Below, one piece after another: positions 46,402-57,640 of a stretch of DNA of 64,000 nucleotides. Source of the stretch: Basidiobolus meristosporus CBS 931.73 (lineage: Eukaryota > Basidiobolomycota > Basidiobolomycetes > Basidiobolales > Basidiobolaceae); contig MCFE01000510.1 of assembly GCA_002104905.1 (NCBI GenBank), positions 1 through 64,000 on the forward strand. Direction: 5' to 3'. The position numbers and the translations under genes were made by a program. The notes under the pieces were generated by a model. The model was not told where the DNA came from. It saw nothing but the letters and a program-made list of their open reading frames with translations, and made no database searches. Each line of letters starts with the position of its first letter. The stretch's first letter is position 1.

Positions 46402-46581
46402 ATGTTCTCTCCTCGCTTCAACATTTTCCTGTTGGCCTCTCTCATCCTCGCCTTGGTCTTCCTTACAACAAATACCAGCGCCGCTCCCGTACCAGTTTAT
46501 GCAACTGGATTTTCCCGTGAGCAATGGAATGCACTAATTCGTCGGGAGTTTGATTGGACTTTTGAGGATATTTTATTTTAA
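46402..46581 (+). CDS. Small secreted peptide precursor, 59 aa
   Basis: An intact ATG-to-TAA frame of 60 codons. Residues 1-27 form a textbook signal peptide: positive start (MFSPR), a long hydrophobic core (IFLLASLILALVFL) and a small-residue cleavage region (TNTSA-AP). The mature part is about 32 residues and contains a dibasic RR (47-48) that could be a Kex2 site, freeing an 11-residue acidic/aromatic tail (EFDWTFEDILF). There are no Cys. A TATA box precedes it and the ATG context follows ctctgcagct. It could be a signalling peptide or effector. I recognise no family, and short ORFs carry a risk of chance, but the signal sequence is convincing. Confidence 0.6.
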   Translation: MFSPRFNIFLLASLILALVFLTTNTSAAPVPVYATGFSREQWNALIRREFDWTFEDILF

Positions 46582-49349
46582 CACTCTGGATCCTTGGTGA
46601 TTGTGTTCCGCAAATGGTTCTCATTTATATCCTATTCCCTGGAGGCACCGTTAGATTCCAACTTACTACACACCTATGCTACTGATATACAAAGAAAGAA
46701 GCTTCATCCTTGAGTTGCCGTGGAGAACACCAGTAAATATTCAAAACATGGTAGACCGCCGAACGTACCATCGAATGGGAAATTCTCAGGCCACCGACAT
46801 TTTCTTCGAAATACTTTCCGTTTCCCAAACCTTCCGTAAATACTTTGTGAATGTTTCTCTACCCCCTCCCCTTTGCACATATTCCCTTTCTAACGGCAAA
46901 CCATGATTGGACAACTTCTTTCTTGCTATTTCATATCCATAAAATATCTTCCTAACCTGGTACTACCATATTGATTATCATTGGCCTGGTTTTGATACTT
47001 GAATACCTCTCGTCTGGAGCATTTGTATTCATCCCAGTTCCCACAGATTTCCAAGTAAAGTGTAATTAACCCATCCTTCGGAGCGATTTAAGCGCATGTG
47101 GATATCCACACACATGTGGAGACGGAAGGCGCAGGAAGTAGGAGCAGGCTCCGTAAGCTGTTTCCTAAACCTTGAACGATTGCTTCAAAGCGACCGAACT
47201 GAAGCTTGGTGTTGGCGGATACACCTCTGGCGATGTGGCTAAATTGACGATGTACTCCGTACAGTTTTGTTTCAAATATTGGGAAAGCCTGACTTGATTT
47301 TCCGGTCTCCAGTTTCCAAGAACCGTGGATTTAGCTTAATTAGATCATCCTACTGGCTGGCCAGCGGCAATATGAAACACTGCTGTGCTCTTCCTGAGTC
47401 AATGTTACCACGGAGTCTGCCTGGATGGAGTTTATTCGGTGAGCATTGCCAAGGAGTTGCAGTTGGTAAATTAGTTCAGAACCCGTCTTGGTTGGGAGAG
47501 AGACATAGGGCCTGTGCACTGAATGAGAAGAGATACCCATTCACATCCGCTACGGCAAGGAGCAGTGGGAATTGATTGAACAGATGCCAGCCATCCCACG
47601 TGATTCATCTGCAGCATCGACCTACCCTAGCGTTGAGTACCAGCCCGAACCAAGAAACGATCAACTGTAGGATCAAATGGACTCGCCGAATATGGGTTCT
47701 AGATGCAGGCCATATCGAAGTGAAATCCTTAAACGCCAATTCATAGAGCAGATCGAAGCATGTTTAAGGAGCTCACGCCAAAATAAGCTAGCACAAGTTC
47801 CGTTCGGAAGTGAAGTAATCAACAGACTGAAGCGCCAAAAGATATCATTGGGCAGCCTCATTACAAATACCACTCATGTTTACATACAGATCACAAGTTG
47901 GCCACATACCACAACAGGGACGTTTCGTAAGGGCATTCAGGTTTCGATGTCCTTTCAAGTTTCCACCGATTATCACAGCCTATTTTGGGGCCATCCTCCA
48001 GGTCGCTCAGTGGTCGAAATCAGCTCCATTCCGTTCCCTATTATATCACCTGTTCCCGACAGATCCTTTGTTTTGTTGTGCACCTCCACCACTCAAACAT
48101 TCAGGTTTTTAATATCGTCTCTTGCCTATATTTGTGTGCAGAATCCCTTCTTAGCTAGTATCTCTGCTTCATGTGCCATGTTACACAACCCAAAGCTGTG
48201 TCTGCACAATCCCCTCCCCCCAAGTTCCAAGTGATTTCAGACCACTAGATGTAAAACCCACAATCATGTCACTCACCACCCGGTTTTCACCATCAGATTC
48301 ATTTCAAACATTATATTAACATGTGAATAGCATTCCTTTTCCTCAAGCCATTACACTGCCAGCACCTCAATACTATTCTAGAGACTTTCAATCAACAAAA
48401 ATGGCAGGATCGCTGGTACTTCGAGTGGCACCCAAATCCCAACCCCACAGAAAAGACATCCGTGCATCTGTGGCTGCCTTCATAAACGGCTGACGTAAAG
48501 ATGTGTAGGTTGGGAAGTATTCACACATGCATGTGATGATCAGTGGCTGCTACATCGCCTTGGGATGTGGTTACTGAAAAGGAACTTGCATTTAGCATTA
48601 CAATTGATAATATTGATGCCGTATTAGGTAAAGAGGGATGGAGCATTAGTTGGAATTTTGATTTTCATATTGCTGCTTTGGCTATCTCTATACCTACGTA
48701 TACTTTACCATCAGTGGTGCAGTTGGTTGGGGTGATCTGTAGCGATGGTCCAGACATTGGAGTATATCGGGTCTTCGCATGATACTGATTGTACTTGCAA
48801 TAGATTGTGAAAATAGTTCCAGCCATATTATATATATATATATATACAGCACACCCATCGTTTGCGCATTGCTTCTAAAATCCTCACCAAGTATCCATAA
48901 TTGAAGGCAGTCTGCATGGTTAACCCAATACTGACAATTCTCAATCATCTCAGCATTAAATCTTCCTGATATTTACTCACCAACATGGGCAAAGTATTCA
49001 ACATATTGGCCTCCGAATGCCAGCCAGGGTCATTGGATAAGCACGTTGTAAACAATAGTCGGGGATTCTCAGAAATTCCTGATGGTCACACTCTGGACCA
49101 TTTATATCAATGGATCGCAAGCTCCCGATTCCAGTCACGTTTGGCCCAATTCTAGCTAAAGCTACTTACAGAACATCCGAGCGCTCTATCCTCAACTGTT
49201 GACCTAAAGACATTAACTTTCACTGATGTTATGCCTTTTTTTGCTAGAGCATCAGTGCCTAAAGGTGGAGAGTAAAAGATAATCTCTAGTATTTAGTCTG
49301 TGTATTTAATACCTGCTGAAGGATGCGTATCATCTAACCATTCTCACAG
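46582..49349. other. No recognised gene; uncertain ORFs
   Basis: A 185-codon ATG frame (47677-48234 +) has a basic N-terminal half (EILKRQFIEQIEACLRSSRQ..) but a low-complexity second half and no known domain. A 97-codon frame with one stop (48985-49275 +) is followed by a plausible GT..AG intron (49272-49349), so it may be an old gene remnant. A short TA dinucleotide run lies at about 48827-48846. Confidence 0.3.
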
Positions 49350-49458
49350 TAAAGAAGGCTGCTCCTACCGGTAAAGATATAATCGGATCGGGGGCTCTTC
49401 AATATGCTGATGGAAAACTGCTTTGTATAAATGAGGCGTTTCTTATTGCTGTCGTCTA
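49350..49458 (+). pseudogene. Possible helicase-like (MCM-type) remnant
   Basis: A 36-codon open piece after a splice-like acceptor (ctaaccattctcacag) reads TVKKAAPTGKDIIGSGALQYADGKLLCINEAF overall in that order, here split by me as TVKKAAPTGKD and IIGSGALQYADGKLLCINEA. The GALxxADGxxxCIxE pattern resembles the Walker-B region of MCM ATPases (GALVLADGGICCIDEFD), with the key Asp replaced by Asn. It is out of phase with the upstream frame. Very short, so only a hint. Confidence 0.2.
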
Positions 49459-49503
49459 GAATAGTAATGGTACTATGATCTTTTGAATTGATGCAATAAT
49501 ATC

Positions 49504-49578
49504 CTACATATTCAATAAATCATTGAGCTAAGACCATATATTCTGCTTGTGCTCTCAAACACTTCCAACATCTCCAAA
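49504..49578 (+). repeat. Fragment of Copia LTR 3' end
   Basis: The stretch ttcaataaatcattgagctaagaccatata..cttccaacatctccaaaactc matches the last ~75 bp of the 348-bp Copia LTR, followed by internal-type sequence. It probably marks the 5' LTR remnant of the element ending at 51360. Confidence 0.6.
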
Positions 49579-49879
49579 ACTCCAATGGCATGAATAACTA
49601 TAATGGACCTACAATTCAAGAGCTATAGGTTTATTAATTTTGCCATTACTTGAAGGTGCACACTTAAAAACCCATTTGCCCTACTACCTTACTGTTGTAA
49701 GATCCTAAGGAGAACTAGAAATAAATTGGAGAACTATTAGAACTCTACAATATTTACTTGTAGTTCTATTGAACTCAAATAAGTGCTTACACCTGTAAGG
49801 AAGTCTAGCAAAGCTAGTGATATAGATGGCTCAAGTAAGGTTCCAGGAAGCTAAGAACACAACTTAGGGGCTTTTGAAT

Positions 49880-51011
49880 AAGTCTGAAAATACTGGTAAC
49901 TTCTAGTCCTTTGTTGATTTTAAGAACTAGCTTACAAACTAAATCTCAAGCATACAACTTATCAGTGAGCACAAAAGCTGAGTATAGTCTTTAGGTGAAT
50001 GAATGGCTTAGGTATAAGCTAATTTTTCAACATGTACTTATCTAATGGATTTAACTTTATCAAAAAGCAAGAGAATATTGGTATAGTGCTGGCAGAGTTT
50101 TGGGGATCTCAGCAGTGGTTGGGGGTGCATGCAGGCAATGCAGCCATCCATAGACAGAAGTACCCAGACTATTACCCTAAGACAATCCAAGTATATTCAA
50201 GATATACTAAAGAAGTACAAAATGGAAGACTGTAAACCAGCAGCTACCCCAATGGAGACAAACCTTAACTTGGTCAAAACTCAACCAAATCAAGAGAGCT
50301 TGGTATCATCTGAAAGCCCTGACTTTCCTTATCAATCTATGATTGGCAGTCTGATGTATATCATGCTTGGAACACGTCCAGATATCTCATATTCAGTGGG
50401 AGTTGTCAGCTAACATAATCAGAACTATGGACCTGATCATATTGCAGCAGTTAAGCGGATTTTTAGATACCTAAAAGGAACTGCTGATATGTACTTAAGA
50501 TACACCTATAAGCATTCAGAATGGATTTTGTGGGATACTCTGATGCTAATTGGGGACAAAATTTGGAAGACAGAAGATCCACCACAGGTTACACCTTTCT
50601 TTACTGTAAAGGAGCAATTTCATGGAACTCAATAAAGCAACCAACTGTAGCACTTTCTACCACAGAAGAAGAGTATATGGCAGCCTGTGAAGCTAAAAAA
50701 GAAGCAATGTGGGTAAGAAAGCTTTTTACAGACTTAGGCCTATGCCAAAAAACGCCTATTACTTTATTTCAAGATAATCAAGGATGTATACAATTAGGTA
50801 GAAATCCAACTTTTCATGCTAGAACTACGCACATAGATTTTAGACATCATTTCTTACAAAAAGCTATAGAGAATAACTTAGTGAGCTTAGTTTACTGTCC
50901 TTCAGATGAAATGATTGCAGACATATTTACCAAGCCATCAGCTAGAGACAAGTTTGAATATCTTAGATCAAAATTAGGACTAGTCAGTATGAGCATTTAG
51001 CCAGGTGGGAG
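49880..51011 (+). pseudogene. Copia-type pol C-terminal part (RT end and RNase H)
   Basis: Open pieces 50129-50413 and 50521-51000 (plus shifted frames upstream) encode the end of reverse transcriptase (YIQDILKKYKMEDCKPAATPM, then YQSMIGSLMYIMLGTRPDISYSVGVVS) and RNase H (GYSDANWG..RRSTTGYTFL, STTEEEYMA, DNQGCIQLGRNPT, then DEMIADIFTKP). These are signature Copia/Ty1 blocks. Between the two pieces is a stop and a frame change near 50414-50520. Gag, protease, integrase and the RT core are missing, so it is 5'-truncated and inactive. It reads directly into a 3' LTR at 51012. Confidence 0.88.
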
Positions 51012-51360
51012 TGTTGTAAAAGTCTGTAATTCCACCTAAATACTCACCTAACTTAGTCACTTAGATCATTACCTTCAAATCCTAGAGAATACTGACCAAA
51101 TTCCTTGTTGGGATTTACTTAGAATATTCTCACCAAAATACCAGGTACCCAGAACATGAGAATTCTCAAAGTTGTCCAAACAGCCCCAAACATTGCACAC
51201 ATGCTCTCAGGACCTTCCTTAATCTATTCTACATGTTTGCTATGCCAAGACCATGTAAAAGTATAAATGCTACTTTTACATTTAATAAATCATTCAGTGA
51301 AAAACACATAATCTACTTGTCATCCCAATCACTTCCAATATCTCCAAGACTCTTGGAACA
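51012..51360 (+). repeat. Copia 3' LTR
   Basis: 349 bp beginning TGTTGTAAAAGTCTGTAATTCC and ending gactcttggaaca, preceded by the purine-rich ccaggtgggag, 11 bp after the pol stop codon. An AATATT element about 30 bp before the segment acccagaacatg may be its TATA equivalent. Confidence 0.88.
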
Positions 51361-51448
51361 ATATTCAGTCCCACAAGTAGAGCTGTATCTAGAAAGAGCC
51401 AGTCCAACAGTCCTCAGGAAGAAAAACAGCAAAAAGACCAGCAGAATA

Positions 51449-51765
51449 CTCTATGAAAAACCATTAAGAAAAGGCCAGCAGAATACCATGACAATATCAG
51501 CTTAATCCCAAGTCTCTCAACAACTGCAACTTGTAATATCACATGTATTAGCTATTTGGCAGATATGCAGACATATTGTCTAAGTGAAGACTTGGTTAAC
51601 TAGCATTTGAACCAGATTTGGTAATCAGATGCCACTTCCATCAGCAATTGTAACTTAAAATTTTAATGAGAAACACCAGCTTAATACCAGCAAAATACCA
51701 TTATAATGCCAGCAGATTATGCAAAGAAGATCATATAAATTTTAAGTTTGAGATTTTTCAATGGG
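51449..51765 (-). mobile_element. MITE copy of the CCCTATGAAAAA family
   Basis: The reverse complement begins CCCATTGAAAAATCTCAAAC and ends TTTTTCATAGAG; it is 317 bp and collinear with the copy at 22874-23191, including CTGCTGGCATTATAATGG, TTTGCTGGTATTAAGCTGG, the ACCAAATCTGG segment and the GCTGGCCTTTTCTTAA tail. The flanks show no clear duplication. Confidence 0.75.
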
Positions 51766-51774
51766 AGTATGCTT

Positions 51775-52004
51775 ACTTGAAGCAATAATGCTCACTGATT
51801 GGGCTCTCAGTCATGTAGGTATCTGAGGATGTCTTCAAAACTACATACCAGCCATTGTGTTCAGGCAGATAAGAATGTAACAAATGGACTATCTTTGGTA
51901 GAAGACCAGCAAATGTCTGTCATCAAACTACTAATGGTAGTTGCAAACCTGTTGTTGCCTCATATCTGTTTTTAAGGTTCTGCAGCTATCAGCAGTTTTT
52001 GGCA
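51775..52004 (+). pseudogene. Relic of the TE accessory gene
   Basis: This matches about 19530-19725 of the accessory frame: ggctctcagtca.gtaggta, ttcaggcagat.agaatgtaacaaa, gaagaccagcaa. It is decayed, with stops. The match resumes at 52491, implying an insertion in between. Confidence 0.65.
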
Positions 52005-52008
52005 GAGC

Positions 52009-52170
52009 AAATAAATTGTGGGGTTTTCACTCAATAACTTATAGAGTGTCAGATATTGTTTGTACTTTTTGATTGTTTTAGCAGACCAACTATATGCAGT
52101 ATACCCAGAAATATATGTATATGAAGCTTGGGGCCAATTGAGTAGCTTTGAGACTTTTCATGTTCTGGGT
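52009..52170 (-). repeat. Partial Copia LTR (probable R-U5), inverted
   Basis: The reverse complement runs from acccagaacatgaaaagtc to the tail of the Copia LTR, diverged. It begins at the same internal LTR position as the truncated copies at 23843 and 53536. Confidence 0.65.
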
Positions 52171-52191
52171 TACAAATTCTACCTCTCAAAA

Positions 52192-52757
52192 AGTCTCAAA
52201 GTTGAAATTCTTGTTATAATGAAATAATAGTCTTTTGGTATTCTAATGATCTTTTGCTAACATTTGGCTTGTGTTTTCCTTCAAATTCTTAGTTCTAATT
52301 TCTTATGAAAGCAGTGAGGGCTGATTACCAGGTCTGATATGAATGCCATTTGTTATAGTGTCCTGCTGAGAATATATCTGCTTGTTTTCTAAACGGCCAG
52401 TGCCAAAGATATCAAGAATTGTTGATTTGAAGAAACTTGAAATTTGCCTGTTACTGAGCTAGGTAAATATCAATAAATAATTACAAAACTGTAGTAATAT
52501 TAATGCATTGTTATGACAATTAGGTGTATTGGCTAATATGCTAGAAGCAATGTTCCAGAGAAGTCAGGTGAAATAGAGAAGCATGATAGGTGGGCAATCT
52601 AAGTAGTGAAGTCAAAGTCCCATATAAAGAATGCAGTATCTTTGAGCCAATAAAGGAACTCAAGCAGCTCTCAGAAATTGACAGGAATATAGCCACTTGC
52701 AATGTAAAAGCAGAGGGATATTTTTACTGGCCTTTTCTTAATTTTTTTTTCTTAGGG
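52192..52757 (+). mobile_element. Fragmented MITE copy interleaved with accessory-gene relic
   Basis: From 52192 (cctctcaaaaagtctcaaag) to about 52488 the sequence follows the MITE family, and its typical end (actggccttttcttaa..cttaggg) lies at 52723-52757. Between them, 52491-52718 matches about 19715-19935 of the accessory frame (acaattaggtg.attggctaatat.ctagaagcaatg). The order suggests a nested insertion or rearrangement. Confidence 0.45.
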
Positions 52758-53322
52758 GCAGAATGCCAAGGCTTAATTGCATATATACTATAAGGCCATA
52801 AGACCGTATTTTATCATTGTCTCTTCATACAACCAATTGGGGAACTTGATGAACAAATAGTAACACTTTGGCACATGCAATCTAAGCACAAATGTCTTGG
52901 TTTCAAAACAAAATTGTAAGAGATTGGCCAGCTTCCAGAACAAATATCAATCTGCCGGTTATTTTGTAGCACATTAAGTCTTGCATGCATAGGAAGCATA
53001 CAAGAACACCATTCAGAAGCAGTGGGTACCAAAACTGAGGGGATAATGAATATAAATAGCTCAAGCCTCTTTGCAGATATATAAGATTAATTCTCAGGTA
53101 TAAGAGAGTATTAAGTCAGATTAGCAGCAGTAGCAATAGGTAGTTTAACATTGAGCTCATGAAGAGAAAAATGATAACTGTCACAAAGTCATGATGGCAA
53201 GAACCTGCAAAAAGAATACACTATTACAATAAAGCAAAGATCCCTCAAGAAATTTATCCACTGCTGCCAAATAAATGGGACAATGCAAGACACAAATAAG
53301 CTATATTCTGCACAGAAATCAG
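52758..53322. other. Unassigned transposon-type sequence
   Basis: CpG-poor sequence with no identified element. Confidence 0.3.
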
Positions 53323-53536
53323 TGTTGTAAGAGTCTTGGAGATATTGGAAGTTATTTGGGAGGTCAAGTAGATTATGCGGTTTTCACTGAATGATTTATT
53401 GAATATAAAAGTAGTATATATACTTTTACATGGTCTTGGCATAGAAGACATGTAGGATATGCTAAGGAAGGTCCCAAGAGCATGTGTGCAAAGCTTGGGG
53501 CTGTTTGGACAACATTGAGAATTTTCATGTTCTGGG
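53323..53536 (-). repeat. Truncated Copia LTR (probable R-U5), inverted
   Basis: The reverse complement starts acccagaacatgaaaattc and ends ctcttacaaca. It lies directly downstream (in LTR orientation) of the full LTR at 53885-53537, without spacer. Confidence 0.85.
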
Positions 53537-53885
53537 TGTTGTAAGAGTCTTGGAGATATTGGAAGTGATTGGGAGAACAAGTAGATTTTGTGGTTTTCAC
53601 TTAATGATTTATTGAATGTAAAAGTAGTATTTATACTTTTACATGGTCTTGGCATAGAAGACATGTAGGATAGGCTAAGGAAGGTCCCAAGAGCATGTGT
53701 GCAAAGTTTGGGGCTGTTTGGACAACTTTGAGAATTTTCATGTTCTGGGTATCTGGTATTTTGGTGAAAATATTTTAAGTAAATCCCAACAAGGAATTTG
53801 GTTAGTATTCTTTAGGATTTGAGGGTAATGATCTAACTGACTAATTTAGGTGGATATTTAGGTGGAATTACAAATTTTTACAACA
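53537..53885 (-). repeat. Copia LTR, full length, inverted
   Basis: 349 bp; the reverse complement begins TGTTGTAAAAATTTGTAATTCC and ends ctcttacaaca. No pol sequence adjoins directly. With the partial copy it forms a one-and-a-half LTR. Confidence 0.88.
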
Positions 53886-54850
53886 ACCAGAAATATAAGA
53901 ATATGCAAACTGACTTGGTAGGTCAAGTAAAAGATGTAAGTTGTATTCCAAAATTGCATAATGATCTTAGCTACAATCAGTTCCCACTGCCATATATCTC
54001 AAGTGCAAGAGCCATTGAAGCATACATCTGAGTATTTTATAGCTTCATCTGATATCTGCTTGAGGTGGACCTATGGAGACATAGAACAAGACTTTTTGGT
54101 GTATTCTGATTCAGTCTGAGAAAAAATATTGATGTGAGAAGCTCCAATATTGATGCCTAGTAAGTGATTGTAAGGGAGCAATATTAGGAGATTCAAATGA
54201 GCATGTAGAATAGACTTTTTCATCTACACAGAAAGTATGAGTGGCTACCTGTGAGTGTTGTGCATCAACATTTAAAGCTTGGCCAGTTTACTAAGTTAAA
54301 ATCTGACACCCTTGAGGATTTTCCCTGACCCAAGCATAACTAATCCCAGTACCAGTTTATTTTATCCTGTCTTGGAATCTGTTTTTATTTGTCACACCTG
54401 ATCAACTCTCATGGGGTCTTAGGTCATCAACTGATCTGCCAAGCCTTCCCAGGTGATTAGTGATCTGAGATCTATCCAACTGCCTAGTAGCTGCCAGATC
54501 ATTAGCAGATTGATGAAGCAATTCTCTTATATCTCATGCACCAAACAACACCTGTATTGATTTCAATTAATCCAGTCTCTTGGCACATACTGGTTGAACT
54601 TGATCAGAAAGTATAAACAAAGTTTACTAAAATTTTTGGTTTAGTGTGTTTTTCACCAAGATCAAGATTGTGTCCCAGCAAAATTAAGAATTCAACAACT
54701 CTGGTCTGCTTCAATCCAAGCTTAGAATGTCTAGGACTCCTAAGAATACTAAGCCTAGTCTGCAGAGTAAACCAACACCAGAGCCTTTATAGCTAAAACT
54801 AGCTATATCCAAGACTAATATTAGACTAGAGCCTTTCTGCTAATATTTTG
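53886..54850 (+). pseudogene. Copia pol shreds and unassigned DNA
   Basis: At about 54040-54280 the plus strand resembles the RNase H region of Copia (tctgatatctgcttgaggtggacctatggagac, then gtgtattctgattca). The rest, to 54850, is decayed and unassigned. Confidence 0.45.
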
Positions 54851-55031
54851 CCACCCACTGACAATTCTAACATTTGGCACTCAACTGTCTCTTTGGTTCA
54901 CTTATACCATTCATGAGTACTAATACATATCTCTCTTGGATACAACAGTGAGACTATTTAGGAGTAATATAGCCAAGGTTACTACTTATAAATATTGGTT
55001 TATGCCATATCCCCCTATACAAATATCTCAG

Positions 55032-55358
55032 CCCTTTTAAAAGATGCTAAACTTTGAGCTCATTGATTGATCTGCAGATATTTCACTAGTCATCAAATGG
55101 TAGATCATTGGGATTTGGCTTGAGATTTTCTTTCTACTTAATGGCTACAATTCTTGGTGAAAGTAGTCAGTAGATGGTTACCAAATTTGGTATGAATGCT
55201 GGTAGGCCAAGCCTCCACCTGGAAATACTTCTGCCTATCTGCCAATTAAATAATATCTGAGATATTGAAAGTTGTAAGCTAACAGAAACTCTGAATTTAG
55301 TTAATATTATGGCAGTATCCTGCTAGCCTTATTTTTGTTTTTTTTTCTCAGTCTAGGG
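55032..55358 (+). mobile_element. MITE copy of the CCCTATGAAAAA family, in Copia relic
   Basis: 327 bp, starting CCCTTTTAAAAGATGCTAAAC and ending ctcagtctaggg, with the diagnostic tggtatgaatg.tggtaggcc.agcctccacctgga block. The flanks are Copia RNase H coding sequence on both sides (tttatgccatat..tatctcag before, ccaaggatg after), and CAG/CAA at the two edges may be a degraded 3-bp duplication. Confidence 0.75.
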
Positions 55359-55480
55359 CAACCAAGGATGCAAAGTGCTTGATAGAAATCCAACTCATCA
55401 TGCTGCAATCAACAATGCAGATACTAGGCATCTTTTTATATAGGTAGCTCATGGAGGATATCTTGATTAAATATGTTAAT
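55359..55480 (+). pseudogene. Copia RNase H fragment
   Basis: The sequence caaccaaggatgcaaagtgcttgatagaaatccaactcatcatgct is related to the DNQGCIQLGRNPTFHA coding region at 50779, interrupted upstream by the MITE. Confidence 0.65.
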
Positions 55481-56360
55481 TGGCTTATCAATCAAGTAAT
55501 TGCACACTTATTTTAAGACCAGTAGGTAGAGAGCTACTAGTATATCCTAGGTTGCAATTGGCTCAACTCAGTATTGATATTGAATAGAACTGTAGTGTTG
55601 AAATTTATGTAGTAAAACTTGCTGGTTTCCCTGGCTTTGTTAGTCAGAATATGGTATAAAGCAATTTGAATATACTGCAAAACTCCTTATTGAGATTTGC
55701 CCTTATTAGCTGACCAGATGAGAAGGTACCTTGCATGTAAGAAAGTGCAAGGTTCCACCAAGTACCTCTCTGCTTGCACATATCCACCTTTGACTTTTCT
55801 AAATATACTCAACAAGCTAGCTCTGCCAGAAACATGTAAATGCATGAATACCACTTTGGCATTTTTTGTATCTGCAAGAGTGAGCCATATGGCAAACTTG
55901 TTTCACCAACCGCTTCCTATTTCTGCAAACTACTAGAGCACTACTTTTAAACTGAAGAATTTGGACTGATACAGATATAATGTCATAGAAATCTTGCAGG
56001 TAAGTACATCCTGGTGCTGTAATATATCTGGATCTTTGACACAATGGATCAATGCCAATTTGTATCAAGGCTTTGAAGCCTTCCAGTGACAGTAATAGTG
56101 GCACTCATAGCTTGCTGCAGCATCTTGGAAAGTATAAACATCAATCACAAGAGTTACAGGAATTCCATCATTTGCTCAGTATTGGAATCACACAGGTTAT
56201 TCAGGTTCTTGAACATTATTGAAAATCTTGGAAATTTTCAGTCTAAAAAAACTTCAGTTATTAGCTGATGTGGTACCAGCTGAATTTCAAGTTTTTTAAG
56301 ATTTAGTAATATACTATTCAGAATCCTGATATATTGCAATGGCTTGTTTGTTGGCTATAT

Positions 56361-56685
56361 CCCTGTGAGAAATCTCATACTTGGAGTTCATTTGAGAATA
56401 CATTGCTATTCTGCTTACACTCTGATGGTATTTTGCTGGCATTCTGCTGGTGTTTTCTCTTTTAGCATTTAACTAAAATTCATTGCTGAACAAATTTAAA
56501 GCTAATCACCAAGTTTAGTGTTCACACTACTTAGACAAGTTTCCTTCTAGCAAATGTGGCATTTGTTTTGTCTGTTAAACAGAAGGTACCTCAAATATTG
56601 AGAGTTGTAATATTAGAAAACCTTGGAGATCAAGTGACATTGCATGGGTGCTCTACTAGCCTTTAGTTAATTATCCTTCACAGGG
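56361..56685 (+). mobile_element. MITE copy of the CCCTATGAAAAA family
   Basis: 325 bp from ccctgtgagaaatctc to ttatccttcacaggg; here the two ends are exact inverted repeats for eight bases (CCCTGTGA / TCACAGGG). It contains tggtattttgctggcattctgctggtgtttt. TAT/TAC flank it, possibly a mutated 3-bp duplication. Confidence 0.75.
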
Positions 56686-57640
56686 TACATCACATTCATT
56701 GTCTCCAATAGTGTGGTATAACTTGCTGTTAACCTGAGTACAATGTGGATCAAGATATGAAGCTTTGCATCATAGTTTGGGATGCACTAGTACTCTGTCA
56801 TACTCTGACTAGCCAAGATGGTATAACAATCAAGTTACAATATTCTATTCTAGCTTATCAAGACCAGAGAATCTGAGCTGTTAATCTGACAGTCTTCCAT
56901 AGACATATGAAGAGTCATATACTAAGCTCCTACTTAAATTTTGAGACAAAATCTTGGAACCCCACTATTAACCTACACAAGGGTAACTTTCTCCACCATA
57001 TCAGAAGCTTGCATTCATGCACACTCCTACATATCAACCAGTAAGTTCAAACACTTGATTGGGTAGTTCATCTATGCTGAAAATATGTAGCTCACACTAA
57101 TATATGTCATATACCTTAGAATTCAATAGTTCTTGTTGCTAAGATTTCAGTGGTTAGCTCAAAATTTAGATTTGAGTTATGTCTAGTTCTTAGAAATCTT
57201 AGCATAAGAGAGAGTCAGCTTTACCTTGATGTATTGAACTGAAACAACAAATTTGAGCATTTTGCCAAGCATTGCTACAGTTATGCAAGGTGTGGTGAGG
57301 GCTGAATATGCAGTTGCAAGCTATTTGCATAAGATGTTGTGATGGTTTCTAATACTATACAATGGAAGAATGAGGATGGACTAAGTTACTGGGGTAGATC
57401 CAATATTCTGACCATTAGCCTAGTAAAAAAGCATGTACATGAGCTGGTGTCATACTAGCTAATTGCAACAGCAAATATCTAGTTTATTGCCTAGTCCAAA
57501 GCACTAACCAGATGTCAATTACAAATATCATTAATTTAGGAATCAATAAGTACCTTTGAACATCGACTAATGGCTGACTAATACGCAGGTTTCAACTCTA
57601 AACACTGTGCAAGATACTGCTGCTTTTCATGAAAAGTTAT
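56686..57640. other. Unassigned transposon-type sequence, end of block 2
   Basis: CpG-poor, no gene or known repeat seen. Gene-type composition starts at about 57.65 kb. Confidence 0.3.

Noticed and set aside
48543-48782. A 79-codon frame
   Set aside because: It begins at GTG and shows no motif; likely chance.
48827-48846. TA dinucleotide run as a promoter
   Set aside because: A simple microsatellite with no gene downstream.
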